44,974 nt of DNA from Pseudobdellovibrio sp. (GTDB lineage: Bacteria > Bdellovibrionota > Bdellovibrionia > Bdellovibrionales > Bdellovibrionaceae). How positions within the stretch are numbered: the first letter of the stretch is position 1; every line of letters starts with the position of its first letter. Made by a program: the position numbers and the translations under genes. Shown here piece after piece: positions 32,755 through 41,624 of this stretch. The notes under the pieces were generated by a model. It was not told the origin of the DNA, ran no database searches, and was given only the letters and a program-made list of their open reading frames with translations. Location of the stretch: positions 1 through 44,974 of the forward strand of contig JAMPXC010000027.1 of the NCBI GenBank assembly GCA_023701385.1, read 5' to 3'.

Positions 32755-34740
32755 TTACGGCAATTCAGACACGATTTTATTTGATGTCAACTTTAATTCC
32801 TTGAACATTTCTTCTGCCGAGTTACGACTAAGAGCCTGTTCCCGCACGGATTCCGGAGCAAAACCCACCATCTGAAAATAATCAAATAATTCGTTTAATT
32901 TCTTCTCGTAACTTTGGCGGTAATTCTCAGGCATCTTGTAAAATAACGCTGCCCAATCCTGTGTCGCGCTCTCTTCTTGCGCTAAATGGGCTGTCACTAA
33001 GTAAAGCAAGTTGATCGCTTCAGCACCGAATAATTTATAATCTTTATTTTTTACAGCACCCTCTAGCACTTTCATTTTCGTTTCAACTTTGAAAGACAAT
33101 TGCGGCGCTAAACGTAAATTTTTAAGAGCTAACAAAAATTGTCCTAACACCGTAAAAATTGCACCCAATGTAACCAAAAGTAGCACTGGTAATTTAACAT
33201 CCCCCCATGGAACCCATGACGAAGATAATTCGGTGATCGGTAAAAAGATTTTTTCTTCAGCGGCTTTTTCTGTAGCTGCTTTATCACTCGCTTTAAGCGG
33301 CGCTAATGTTGAACCTTTAACCGGCTCTGTGATGGTGATTTTAAATTCTTCTGTCGATTTTGTGATGTATTGTTTTAACGTCGGATCAAAATACGAAAAA
33401 TTAATTTGTGGAACCTGCACTTCGCCCGGAGTTTTAGCAATCACTAAAATTTCAAATTCTTTGTAACTTAAACCATCTTTAAAAAATTTTGATTCACTTT
33501 TTGTATCATAAACTTCTAAATTATCAGGCCACTGAATGGCCGGAAGTTCGATCACTTTCGCATTACCTTGACCTTCTAAACGCACGCGTAAAGAAATCGG
33601 CTGGCCTGCAGGAAACGATGTACCATCAACTTGTGTTTGAATTTGAAACTGCCCTACAGCTCCTGAAAAAGTTAAAGGTTTTCCTTCTTGTGGAAGTGGC
33701 AAAACGCTGACTTCTAAACGTTTAGATGATTTTGTGTACTCTTGCGCTGAACCCCAACCGAATTGCGTTGGTAAGCGCACTTTACCTTTAATTTTAAATT
33801 CATCGATGGTCACTTTGCCGGGCTTAATCGGAAATAGCGCATGGGCTGCCAGTAATGCTTTACGGTACATCACACCGTTCACTTGCTCTTCAGTAAATTG
33901 CAGCGATGGCACTTCTTCGATAATTTCTTTCCAAAATCCTTTTAAGTCAGGAAATTTCGCACGGTCTAAGGATTCTAAATTACCGCGTGTGTAGATATGC
34001 CAAGTCGCGGTGATTTGTTCACCTTCGTAAACTTGTTTTTTATCTACATCTAATAAAATAAAAAAGGCCTCGTTCGTATTTAACCCTTCGATCGTGCGCG
34101 ACGAAATTTGATTCGGCTGGGCAAAACCAGGATTATAATTAGGACTTCCACCACGAGCACCGCCGCCAAAACCTTGCCCGCCCATTTGGCGTTGAACCTC
34201 GTCTAACATTTTTTGACGCTGCTTCATAAGCTGCGCAAACATATCATCTTCTTCAGCAAACGGATCATCATCTTGAAAATTCGGGCGACCGGCTACATTT
34301 GGACGCTGCTGTTGTTGTTGCTGTTGGCCTTCGCGTGAAACCGACATCTTTTGTGGGGCCGACATCATCTGCTTACCATTTACTTCAACGGTGAATGAAG
34401 GAATCATCACGATCCCGGCTTTTGTCGCTTCGTACACAAAAACAAATTGCTGCGAAACAGTTTTTTGAAAGTCTGTTTTACCGTTTACAAAGTTCATGCG
34501 TGTTGATGAAGATTGCCCGGCATTTTGCGCTTGCAAGAGTTTTAACCCATCAATCGCAGGAACCTTCGGATCAGCCATTTCAAAATCATCTGAAGACTGT
34601 ACCGTTAAATAAATTTGAACTGTGTCACCTAGGCCCACTGATTCGGGTTGCACTTCAACTTTTAATGAATCTGCGGCAAAAGCACTAACAACTAATATTT
34701 GAAAAAATAAAACGAGGAGTAACTTACCAATCTTTTGCAT
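32755..34740 (-). CDS. batD: BatD-like oxygen-tolerance protein
   Basis: 661 residues from the ATG at 34740, chosen over an in-frame codon 69 bp upstream because AGAGGA precedes it and MQKIGKLLLVLFFQILVVSAFA gives a clean signal peptide. The large periplasmic region carries repeated beta-sandwich segments typical of BatD (VQPESVGLGDTVQIYLTV; ADPKVPAIDGL). A Gln-rich and Gly-rich linker is near 150-220. One transmembrane helix lies near 540-565, then a cytoplasmic helical tail. Last gene of the moxR-bat operon; its start overlaps the TPR gene by 17 bp. Confidence 0.85.
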   Translation of the reverse strand: MQKIGKLLLVLFFQILVVSAFAADSLKVEVQPESVGLGDTVQIYLTVQSSDDFEMADPKVPAIDGLKLLQAQNAGQSSSTRMNFVNGKTDFQKTVSQQFVFVYEATKAGIVMIPSFTVEVNGKQMMSAPQKMSVSREGQQQQQQQRPNVAGRPNFQDDDPFAEEDDMFAQLMKQRQKMLDEVQRQMGGQGFGGGARGGSPNYNPGFAQPNQISSRTIEGLNTNEAFFILLDVDKKQVYEGEQITATWHIYTRGNLESLDRAKFPDLKGFWKEIIEEVPSLQFTEEQVNGVMYRKALLAAHALFPIKPGKVTIDEFKIKGKVRLPTQFGWGSAQEYTKSSKRLEVSVLPLPQEGKPLTFSGAVGQFQIQTQVDGTSFPAGQPISLRVRLEGQGNAKVIELPAIQWPDNLEVYDTKSESKFFKDGLSYKEFEILVIAKTPGEVQVPQINFSYFDPTLKQYITKSTEEFKITITEPVKGSTLAPLKASDKAATEKAAEEKIFLPITELSSSWVPWGDVKLPVLLLVTLGAIFTVLGQFLLALKNLRLAPQLSFKVETKMKVLEGAVKNKDYKLFGAEAINLLYLVTAHLAQEESATQDWAALFYKMPENYRQSYEKKLNELFDYFQMVGFAPESVREQALSRNSAEEMFKELKLTSNKIVSELP

Positions 34741-35551
34741 TTTTATCCTCTTTACGGTCTTTTTTATTATAATTGGCGCGGATCTTTTTATCTTGCTGCG
34801 ATAATTCACCTAAGATCTTTTTAACGTCCGCTTCACTTAACTTATCACCTTGGTAAGGGCGAGGTTTATATTTCGATGTCTGTTGGCGATCTTGATTTTG
34901 ATCTTTGTCTTTTTTATCTTTATCATCGCCTTCTTTGGGATCTTGATCTGGCTTACCCTGCTGATCTTTGTTTTTATTGTCACCTTGACCGCCGCCTCCG
35001 CCACCTTGCTGCTGCTGGATCAGAAGTTCGATATTGTGTTTAGTTTCCATCGACGCGGGGTTAATTTCTAAAGCTTTTTGATAATACTCTAAAGCTTTTT
35101 CTGTTTCTTTGGCGTTGTGAAACCGAAGACCTAAATTGTAATAAATTTGAAATACGTCAGTTGGATACAACTGATCTTTATAGCGTTCTAATAATTCTAA
35201 AGCATTATCAAAGGACTGGCCTGATTCATCTTTCTTTTGCAGATAATCAAAAATGATTCCTAAATTTGAGTGCGTTTGAACCGAGTTCGGTTCGTTTTCT
35301 AAAATTTTTAATTCGTACTCCATCGCGATTTCAGTATTTTTATCTTGAATCGCATGACGAGCTTTGTAGTCGTACCATAACGAACTTAAATTCGGCCACG
35401 GAAGTTTATCCGTGGCTTTTGCTACTGGCTTTTGTGGCTGTTTCTCTTCTGTTTTAGCCACATTTTTTTCATCAGAATACTTTTCGTTTTCTACTTCGGC
35501 AAAGGCAAGACCTGCCGCTAATAAAATAATTAAAAAGGACTTAGTATTCAT
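34724..35551 (-). CDS. batC: BatC-like TPR protein
   Basis: 275 residues with a signal peptide (ILLAAGLAFA). TPR-type helical repeats at about 75-180 (AMEYELKILENEPNSVQTHSN, then AKETEKALEYYQKALEINPA), a poly-Gly stretch, and a Gln/Asp/Lys-rich disordered C-terminus. In bat operons the TPR gene lies between batB and batD, as here. It overlaps batB by 11 bp and batD by 17 bp, indicating translational coupling. Confidence 0.8.
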   Translation of the reverse strand: MNTKSFLIILLAAGLAFAEVENEKYSDEKNVAKTEEKQPQKPVAKATDKLPWPNLSSLWYDYKARHAIQDKNTEIAMEYELKILENEPNSVQTHSNLGIIFDYLQKKDESGQSFDNALELLERYKDQLYPTDVFQIYYNLGLRFHNAKETEKALEYYQKALEINPASMETKHNIELLIQQQQGGGGGGQGDNKNKDQQGKPDQDPKEGDDKDKKDKDQNQDRQQTSKYKPRPYQGDKLSEADVKKILGELSQQDKKIRANYNKKDRKEDKNAKDW

Positions 35552-36602
35552 AACGCCCTTTCCACATGATTGGTTCTTTTTTACGATCAGTGATTAATAA
35601 GCTGAATAATAAGATGAGAATGCCTAAACCTAACGGGTAAGCGAATTTTTCGTCATACTGAACAATCATTGATGAATCAAACAACGCTTTTTCGTAATGG
35701 CTTACATCTTCGGCGATTTGTTTTAAGTGGCTTCCGTCAAATGACGCAAAATAAAAGCTCCCTTCGCCAGCTTCAGCTAAAGATTTTAAAAATTCACCCT
35801 TAACCGTTGTGAAAATAACATTGCCGTCTTTATCTTTCTTTGAACCTGTTAAATTACCAAACGGATCACGTGTAGGAATTGTTCCGCCTTTTTCTGTACC
35901 GTAAGCTACCGTGATAATTTTAGCTCCGTCTTTAGCTAAAGCTTTTGCGGCTTCCAGGGCGCCTTCTTCTTGGTCTTCACCGTCTGAAGCGACAAGAATT
36001 ACACGTGTTGTTTTTAAATCCGGAGATTGTGTTACGCCACCTTTTTCAAAAGCTTCTTTAGCAAACGATAACGCTGGCTCAAACGCGGTACCTTGGGTTG
36101 ATACAGAATAAGTATCTAATGAATCGATATATAATTTTAAAGCACCTGGGTCAGAAGTTAACGGCGACATTAAAGCCGCACTGCCCGCAAACGCGATTAA
36201 GCCTGTTTTATTACCTGGCATTAAATCCATTAATTTAGCCAGATCAATTTTCATTTGTTGTAAACGTGATGGCTTTACATCTTCAGCTAACATTGAATCT
36301 GAAACATCAGCCACGATCATCAGCTCTACACCTTCTGATTTAACCTCTTGTTCAGATTGACCCATTTGTGGGCGTGCTAAAGCTAGAATTAAAAAGAAGC
36401 CACCGATTACTTGTAGTACTAATTGCAAACGACGTTTCGGGAATGAAACACTGGCACGAAGCCAAGGCACCACTTTTTTACCGAAAGCTTCGTTTAATTT
36501 TTTCTCTGAAGTTTTCTCGAAATAAAAATATAACAAGACCCATACTGCAAGCAGGATTAAAAAACCAAAAGCAGATGTGTTACCCCAACGTAAAACCGAC
36601 AT
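35541..36602 (-). CDS. batB: BatB-like VWA membrane protein
   Basis: 353 residues. Transmembrane segments at about 12-28 and 62-77, then a von Willebrand A domain with MIDAS DxSxS as ADVSDSM (Asp99, Ser101, Ser103), and VASDGEDQEEGA later. A C-terminal transmembrane helix (YPLGLGILILLFSLLI). A metal-dependent adhesion-type domain facing the periplasm. It overlaps batA by one base and the TPR gene by 11. Confidence 0.87.
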   Translation of the reverse strand: MSVLRWGNTSAFGFLILLAVWVLLYFYFEKTSEKKLNEAFGKKVVPWLRASVSFPKRRLQLVLQVIGGFFLILALARPQMGQSEQEVKSEGVELMIVADVSDSMLAEDVKPSRLQQMKIDLAKLMDLMPGNKTGLIAFAGSAALMSPLTSDPGALKLYIDSLDTYSVSTQGTAFEPALSFAKEAFEKGGVTQSPDLKTTRVILVASDGEDQEEGALEAAKALAKDGAKIITVAYGTEKGGTIPTRDPFGNLTGSKKDKDGNVIFTTVKGEFLKSLAEAGEGSFYFASFDGSHLKQIAEDVSHYEKALFDSSMIVQYDEKFAYPLGLGILILLFSLLITDRKKEPIMWKGRYEY

Positions 36603-37624
36603 TAGGGACCTCTTTTCAAGAACGAATAGTTTAAAATACGATTAACTAAGAATAAGATCACGCCCCAGATAAGGAATAAATAAAAGTATTCGTTATAACG
36701 AACGTACTTTTGATCTTCGATCTTTGTGGTTTCTAAATTATTAATTTCATTAAAGACTCCGGCTAATGAATCTTCTTTTGTCGCACGGAAGTACTTACCA
36801 CCCGTTGTCGAAGCCATTAACGACAATAATTCATCATTCACTGTTGATTCAAAGGGTTGGTAACGTTTTACTTTGTTACCGAACATATCTGTTGAATAGA
36901 TTGGTAATTTTGTTGGGCCCGACTTACCAAGACCAATTGAATAGATTTTAATACCGTAACCTTTAGCAATTTCTAATCCGGTTTCAGGATCGATCATGCC
37001 CGAGTTATTTTCACCGTCTGTTAAGAAGATCATAACTCTTGTTTTAGCTTGTGAATCTTTAAGTCTTGCTGCACCCGCGGCCGTAGCCACACCAATTGCG
37101 GTACCGTCTTTAATACGCGCAGCTTGCGCGGTTTTAATTTGAGCAATACGTTCTTCGATGAGCTGATAATCTAAAGTTGGTGGAACTAATGTAAACGCTT
37201 CGCCCGCAAAGATCACAATACCGATACGATCTGAGGTTCTTTGTTTAATAAAGTTAGCAATCGTTTCTTTGGCTGATTCTAAACGATTCGTTGGTTTCAT
37301 ATCTTCGATAAGCATCGAATCCGAAATATCTAATACGATCACGATATCTAAACCATCTAAAGTGCGTTTAGTTTTTTCATCACGCGTTTGCGGGCGCGCT
37401 AAAGCTACGATCATTAAAGCTAAGCTTACAAATAACAGGATCGTATTCAATCTTACTAATTGAACACGGCCACGCCCCTGCCACGCTTTAAAGATCTGAA
37501 CATTACTAATCTGAAAAGTGGCTTTCTTTTTTTGGGCACGGTTAAAGTACCAATAAAGTACAGGTAACAATAACAGAAGTAAAAAAGCCCAAGGGTTAGC
37601 CCAGATAAAACCTAAAAACGTCAT
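36602..37624 (-). CDS. batA: BatA-like VWA membrane protein
   Basis: 340 residues. Transmembrane helices at about 10-26 and 60-76, then a VWA domain with MIDAS VLDISDSM (Asp99, Ser101, Ser103) and FLTDGENNSG, and a C-terminal membrane helix (YFYLFLIWGVILFLV). Paralogue of the adjacent BatB. The pair is expected to work together at the inner membrane. Overlaps the upstream gene by four bases. Confidence 0.87.
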   Translation of the reverse strand: MTFLGFIWANPWAFLLLLLLPVLYWYFNRAQKKKATFQISNVQIFKAWQGRGRVQLVRLNTILLFVSLALMIVALARPQTRDEKTKRTLDGLDIVIVLDISDSMLIEDMKPTNRLESAKETIANFIKQRTSDRIGIVIFAGEAFTLVPPTLDYQLIEERIAQIKTAQAARIKDGTAIGVATAAGAARLKDSQAKTRVMIFLTDGENNSGMIDPETGLEIAKGYGIKIYSIGLGKSGPTKLPIYSTDMFGNKVKRYQPFESTVNDELLSLMASTTGGKYFRATKEDSLAGVFNEINNLETTKIEDQKYVRYNEYFYLFLIWGVILFLVNRILNYSFLKRGP

Positions 37625-38478
37625 CTTGAAAAGCCTCCGGCTTTATGGGCTGTTTCACAGCGAGCGATAAATTCATAGAAACGTTTAATAAATTTAGTTT
37701 TTTGTTCTGTGCTTAATTCTTTTTCTTTAGCTAGAAGCTCAATGTCTTTAACAATATTGTAAACTTGACGGCGTTGTTCTTTTAACTGTGGGTGACGCTT
37801 TTTAATAAACGCCACCGTCTCACGCAAATCCAAATTAAAAATCGGTACACTAAAACGGCGTAAGATATAAACTTTCGACGCTTTTTCGATTTCAGTGATT
37901 GGGTAATCTTTTTTCTCAAGATCACGAATAGTTTTATAAAACTGATTATCTGGCGCTTGTGGCGATTCAAATGTGTCAACAACCGCTTTTAGCTGTTTCC
38001 AACGTTGCGTGCGCGCCGCTAAATAAATCGCTTGCGCAATGACCGCTAACAGTAAGCTGGCAAAAATAATCGTGTACGCCATGGGCCAATGAAGCATTCC
38101 AATCGCATAGCCAAAAGGTTTTGGTGGTTCTGGATTTTTTGGATCAGGTTTTGGTAAAACTGAAACCACTTCAAATTGCTGTGGGCCTAACGAAACTTGC
38201 AAAGTGCCATCAGTAATAATCATATCCGGAAACTGCACTTTACCCGCTTGGTATAAAGTCATATCAACATCAAATGAATCGGTACTTCTAGCTTCGGCTT
38301 TAAATAATTTAATAATAAATTTGCTTTGCTCATCAGTTACAAACTGAGCTTTGGTAAAATCAAATGATTTATCCCATTGACCAGAGCAATTCAAAAAAAA
38401 GTGACGGCCCACGGTAAGTTCTTGGGCTTTTAGATCTGGAACATCTGGAATGACCGTCGTACACTTTACATCAGCCAT
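37621..38478 (-). CDS. bat-operon membrane protein of unknown family
   Basis: 285 residues. No clear cleavable signal; the N-terminal 120 residues form a beta-rich domain (TVGRHFFLNCSGQW). One central transmembrane helix at about 135-155 (AYTIIFASLLLAVIAQAIYLAA) is followed by a charged helical cytoplasmic tail. It sits between the DUF58 and batA genes, where other bat operons carry a DUF4381-type protein; this has similar size and layout, but sequence identity to that family is not certain. It overlaps both neighbours by 1-4 bp. Confidence 0.7.
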   Translation of the reverse strand: MADVKCTTVIPDVPDLKAQELTVGRHFFLNCSGQWDKSFDFTKAQFVTDEQSKFIIKLFKAEARSTDSFDVDMTLYQAGKVQFPDMIITDGTLQVSLGPQQFEVVSVLPKPDPKNPEPPKPFGYAIGMLHWPMAYTIIFASLLLAVIAQAIYLAARTQRWKQLKAVVDTFESPQAPDNQFYKTIRDLEKKDYPITEIEKASKVYILRRFSVPIFNLDLRETVAFIKKRHPQLKEQRRQVYNIVKDIELLAKEKELSTEQKTKFIKRFYEFIARCETAHKAGGFSR

Positions 38479-39365
38479 TAACGAGACTTCCTTCTTTTAA
38501 AAAACGCTAATAATGATTTATGAAAGTTATCGTCAGCTTCAAAAGTAAAGCTATCTACACCTGAGCGTTTTAAATTTCTTTGAAAGCTTTCAAAATCATT
38601 TTGAAATTTAGTTTTCATTTCTTCTCTGAAAACTGGATTTGAGGTATCAATTAATACAGTTTCGCCAGTTTCAGAATCGTGCAGATCAATTAATCCCACA
38701 TCGGGAAACATAAATTCAGCTGGATCTGTTACAAGCCCTGCGATCACTTCGTGTTTCTTTTCTAAAAACGTCATCGAAGCTTGGTAATCTTGATCTTGAA
38801 AGTCTGATAACACAAAAATTGTCGCACGCTTTTTTAAAATACCGCGTAAGTAATCTAACGCTGTGCTAATTTTTGTTTTAGTCGATTTTGGTTTATAAAA
38901 TAAAATTTCACGTAAGATACGGTAAACGTGGTTTTTACCTTTTTTCGGCGGAACAAATAATTCCACATCATCAGAAAATAGTAATAAACCTACGTGGTCA
39001 TTATTTTTAATCGCCGAGAAAGCTAATGTCGCTGCTACATAGGCTAGCGTTTCGCCTTTAAAGTGATCGCGTGAACCGAAATCATTTGATCCTGACACGT
39101 CCACACAGATCATTAACGTTAATTCACGTTCTTCTTCAAACGTTTTTACGTACGGTTTACCGGCACGAGCCATCAACGTCCAAGCGATATTACGAACGTC
39201 ATCGCCCGCTACATATTCACGAAAGTCAGAGAAGGTCATTCCCTGCCCTTTGAATTTTGTGTGGTATTCGCCCGAGAAGATATTATTCACCATCTTGCGC
39301 GTATCAATTTCAATGCGCTTAATCTTTTTTAATATCTCTGCGGGAACCTGTTGTTGCTCAGCCAT
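38478..39365 (-). CDS. DUF58 protein (VWA-like)
   Basis: 295 residues, cytoplasmic. The DUF58 hallmark FSDFREYVAGDDVRNIAWTLMARAGKPYVKTFEEERE (positions about 45-80) is complete, followed by a VWA-like fold with CVDVSGSNDFGSRD (MIDAS-like DxSxS) and FVLSDFQDQDY. It partners MoxR ATPases in this operon class; its exact role is unknown. 21 bp after moxR. Confidence 0.9.
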   Translation of the reverse strand: MAEQQQVPAEILKKIKRIEIDTRKMVNNIFSGEYHTKFKGQGMTFSDFREYVAGDDVRNIAWTLMARAGKPYVKTFEEERELTLMICVDVSGSNDFGSRDHFKGETLAYVAATLAFSAIKNNDHVGLLLFSDDVELFVPPKKGKNHVYRILREILFYKPKSTKTKISTALDYLRGILKKRATIFVLSDFQDQDYQASMTFLEKKHEVIAGLVTDPAEFMFPDVGLIDLHDSETGETVLIDTSNPVFREEMKTKFQNDFESFQRNLKRSGVDSFTFEADDNFHKSLLAFFKRRKSR

Positions 39366-39386
39366 GAGTTACAAACCTTTAAAAAA

Positions 39387-40382
39387 CTATGCAGATACTT
39401 CGACCGCGGCTAAAACTTCGCGGATGACGTCATCTTGTTTTAAATTTTCAGCTTCAGCTTCGTAAGTTAAAATTAAACGGTGACGTAAAACTTTATAAAC
39501 AATGGATTTAATATCTTCGACAGTGGCAAAACCACGACCGCGTAAAAACGCGTGCGCTTTAGCTGCGCGGATTAACGATAACGAAGCACGAGGCGAACCA
39601 CCGACGGCGATGATTTTTTCTAAACGGCCTAAACCGTAAAGTTTTGGTTCGCGTGTCGCCATGATAAGATCTACGATGTAATTACGAACTTTTTGATCAA
39701 CGTAAATCGCATCTACAGTTTTGATTGTAGCTAACAATTGTTCTTTTGTAAGAACTGTGTTGATCGTTGGGCGATCATTCACACCCATACGGTTGACGAT
39801 TTCTAATTCGTCAGCTTTTGTTGGGTATGAAACATTAATTTTAAACATGAAACGATCCATTTGCGCTTCTGGTAACGGGTATGTTCCTTCTTGCTCTAAT
39901 GGATTTTGTGTCGCCATAACTAAGAACGGATGATCAAGCTTATAAGACTGATCGCCGATGGTAACTTGTTTTTCAGCCATCGCTTCAAGTAGCGCTGATT
40001 GAACTTTTGCCGGTGCACGATTGATCTCATCGGCTAAAACGATATTGGCAAAGATCGGTCCTTTTTTAGCAGAGAATTCGCCTGATTTGGGATTGAACAC
40101 CATCGTACCGATTAAATCGGTCGGCAATAAATCTGGCGTAAACTGAATACGTTGAAAGTGTAACGAAATCGTTTGCGCCAAAGTTGAAATCGTTAAAGTT
40201 TTTGCTAACCCTGGCACACCTTCTAAAAGAATATGACCACCCGTCAGTAATCCCATCACGATGCCTTCGATCATTTCACGCTGACCGACGACCACTTTGT
40301 TCATCTCATTCATCATTTGCACAACAAACAAACTTTGTTCTTTAACGGCTTGATTCAGTGCTGCAACATCCATATTCGACAT
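39387..40382 (-). CDS. moxR: MoxR-family AAA+ ATPase
   Basis: 331 residues. Walker A GVPGLAKT (55-62), Walker B near 112 (LADEINRAP), sensor ATQNPLEQEGTYPLPEAQMDRFMF, and C-terminal lid RASLSLIRAAKAHAFLRGR. MoxR ATPases act as chaperone-like factors with VWA proteins. First gene of the seven-gene operon moxR, DUF58, membrane protein, batA, batB, batC, batD, all closely spaced or overlapping. In Bacteroides and others bat genes aid aerotolerance and envelope integrity. Confidence 0.94.
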   Translation of the reverse strand: MSNMDVAALNQAVKEQSLFVVQMMNEMNKVVVGQREMIEGIVMGLLTGGHILLEGVPGLAKTLTISTLAQTISLHFQRIQFTPDLLPTDLIGTMVFNPKSGEFSAKKGPIFANIVLADEINRAPAKVQSALLEAMAEKQVTIGDQSYKLDHPFLVMATQNPLEQEGTYPLPEAQMDRFMFKINVSYPTKADELEIVNRMGVNDRPTINTVLTKEQLLATIKTVDAIYVDQKVRNYIVDLIMATREPKLYGLGRLEKIIAVGGSPRASLSLIRAAKAHAFLRGRGFATVEDIKSIVYKVLRHRLILTYEAEAENLKQDDVIREVLAAVEVSA

Positions 40383-40468
40383 ATCTCATCTCCATGATAA
40401 TCTTTGACCCCTTATATTTTGGCATAAATAGGCTTGATTTCAACCTGTGATCACATAAAATTGACTAA

Positions 40469-41224
40469 ATGAAGACCCTGACTCAAGTCTGGCTAATTTG
40501 TGCAGCCAGCTGTTTTATTTTTTTAATTTTAGGATTTCAGGTCGGCGGCCGTGCAGGCTTGCTAGCAGCCTTTTTATTATGTTTAGTTTTACTGTACCTC
40601 ATCTTTCACAAAGGTCTTAAAATCTTCATCGCGCGCACCAGCGCCAAAGAGATCGTAGGCATTGACCCTTACGAGCTCACTGGACTTTTTAAACAAAACG
40701 CGCTGGCCTACGGTATCAGGAAAGTTCGCTTCTTCGTGACCGATAAGCCAACCCCTCCGCTGGTCTGGCCCGAGTTTTCTAACCAGCTTGTGGTTTTCTT
40801 AAATAGCCAAACTCTGGAACAGTTAAATCCAGCAGAAAAAAAATTACTTGTGCACATGCTTTTAAGTCATGGCTTTTTACATTCAAAACTGACGCGTAAA
40901 ACTTTGGGCTTAATTTACATTTCGTTAAGCCCGTTTGATAAAGTATTTGCTCCTCTTTTTAATGCCGTAGCTTATCTGCTAGGTCTCTCGAAAGAGATTT
41001 ACAAAGCCGATCTCAAAGCTTTGTCTGTGTCACAGGCGCAAAACTTTGAGTTCGGATTACTTCTTCACAAGCTGCATCATTTACAAACTCACAATGATAA
41101 AATCTTTGAAGGCACTTATTTCTTTTCAATTTTATCAAAAGTGAACCCTAAACTTTACAATTTAAAATTTCACCCCAACGTTACCAATAGAGAGAAAAAT
41201 CTCTTAGGCTGGGTTGTTGGTTAA
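40469..41224 (+). CDS. HtpX/M48-like membrane protein lacking the zinc motif
   Basis: 251 residues. Two N-terminal transmembrane helices (about 8-48). Then the M48 order: IRKVRFFVTDKPTPPLVWPE, QLVVFLNSQTLEQLNPAEKKLLVHMLLSHGFLHSK. In HtpX the last part would be VLAHELxH; here the Glu of HExxH is absent, leaving His129, His134 and His138 in a different spacing. It therefore looks like a non-catalytic homologue, or one that has changed activity. Divergent from moxR across 86 bp and followed by the DUF1844 gene (58 bp). Confidence 0.6.
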   Translation: MKTLTQVWLICAASCFIFLILGFQVGGRAGLLAAFLLCLVLLYLIFHKGLKIFIARTSAKEIVGIDPYELTGLFKQNALAYGIRKVRFFVTDKPTPPLVWPEFSNQLVVFLNSQTLEQLNPAEKKLLVHMLLSHGFLHSKLTRKTLGLIYISLSPFDKVFAPLFNAVAYLLGLSKEIYKADLKALSVSQAQNFEFGLLLHKLHHLQTHNDKIFEGTYFFSILSKVNPKLYNLKFHPNVTNREKNLLGWVVG

Positions 41225-41282
41225 ACTTAGGATACAACTTTAAGATTAAAAAAATCTTCAACAGAAATTAAAAGGTTTTAAT

Positions 41283-41531
41283 ATGGAAAAAATGGAAGCT
41301 TCTTTTAACGTTTTAATCATGTCAATCGGCTCATCTGCAGCTATGGCAATGGGTTTGCAAGCAGACCCACAAACAGGAAAAATAGAAGTCGATAAAAATT
41401 TAGCCCGTTTTAATATCGATCTGTTATCATTATTAAAAGACAAAACAAAAAATAACTTAACAGCTGATGAAAATAATTTTTTAGACGCTGTGATCAGTGA
41501 TTTGAAATCAAAATTTATTGCGCTTAAATAA
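41283..41531 (+). CDS. DUF1844 family small protein
   Basis: 82 residues. MEKMEASFNVLIMSIGSSAA, then MGLQADPQTGKIEVDKNLARF and IDLLSLLKDKTKNNLTADE fit the DUF1844 pattern (LGxxPDPxTG ... AxxxIDlLxmLxxKTkGNLTxxE). Function unknown; cytoplasmic. Ribosome site is AAAAGG, seven bases before the ATG. Confidence 0.85.
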   Translation: MEKMEASFNVLIMSIGSSAAMAMGLQADPQTGKIEVDKNLARFNIDLLSLLKDKTKNNLTADENNFLDAVISDLKSKFIALK

Positions 41532-41557
41532 ATCCCACCGGCTGCTAACCCATCCGG

Positions 41558-41580
41558 TCTGACGGCAGGAAGCCGTCAGA
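41558..41580 (+). repeat. 23-nt palindromic repeat, second copy
   Basis: TCTGACGGC-AGGAA-GCCGTCAGA, matching the hairpin at 12996-13018 except for a compensated outer pair and one loop base. It lies between the DUF1844 gene and degP, with no T-run. Confidence 0.75.
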
Positions 41581-41624
41581 AGCCACAGCAGGATGCGGAC
41601 TCCAACCGAAGAGAGGACTAAGTC

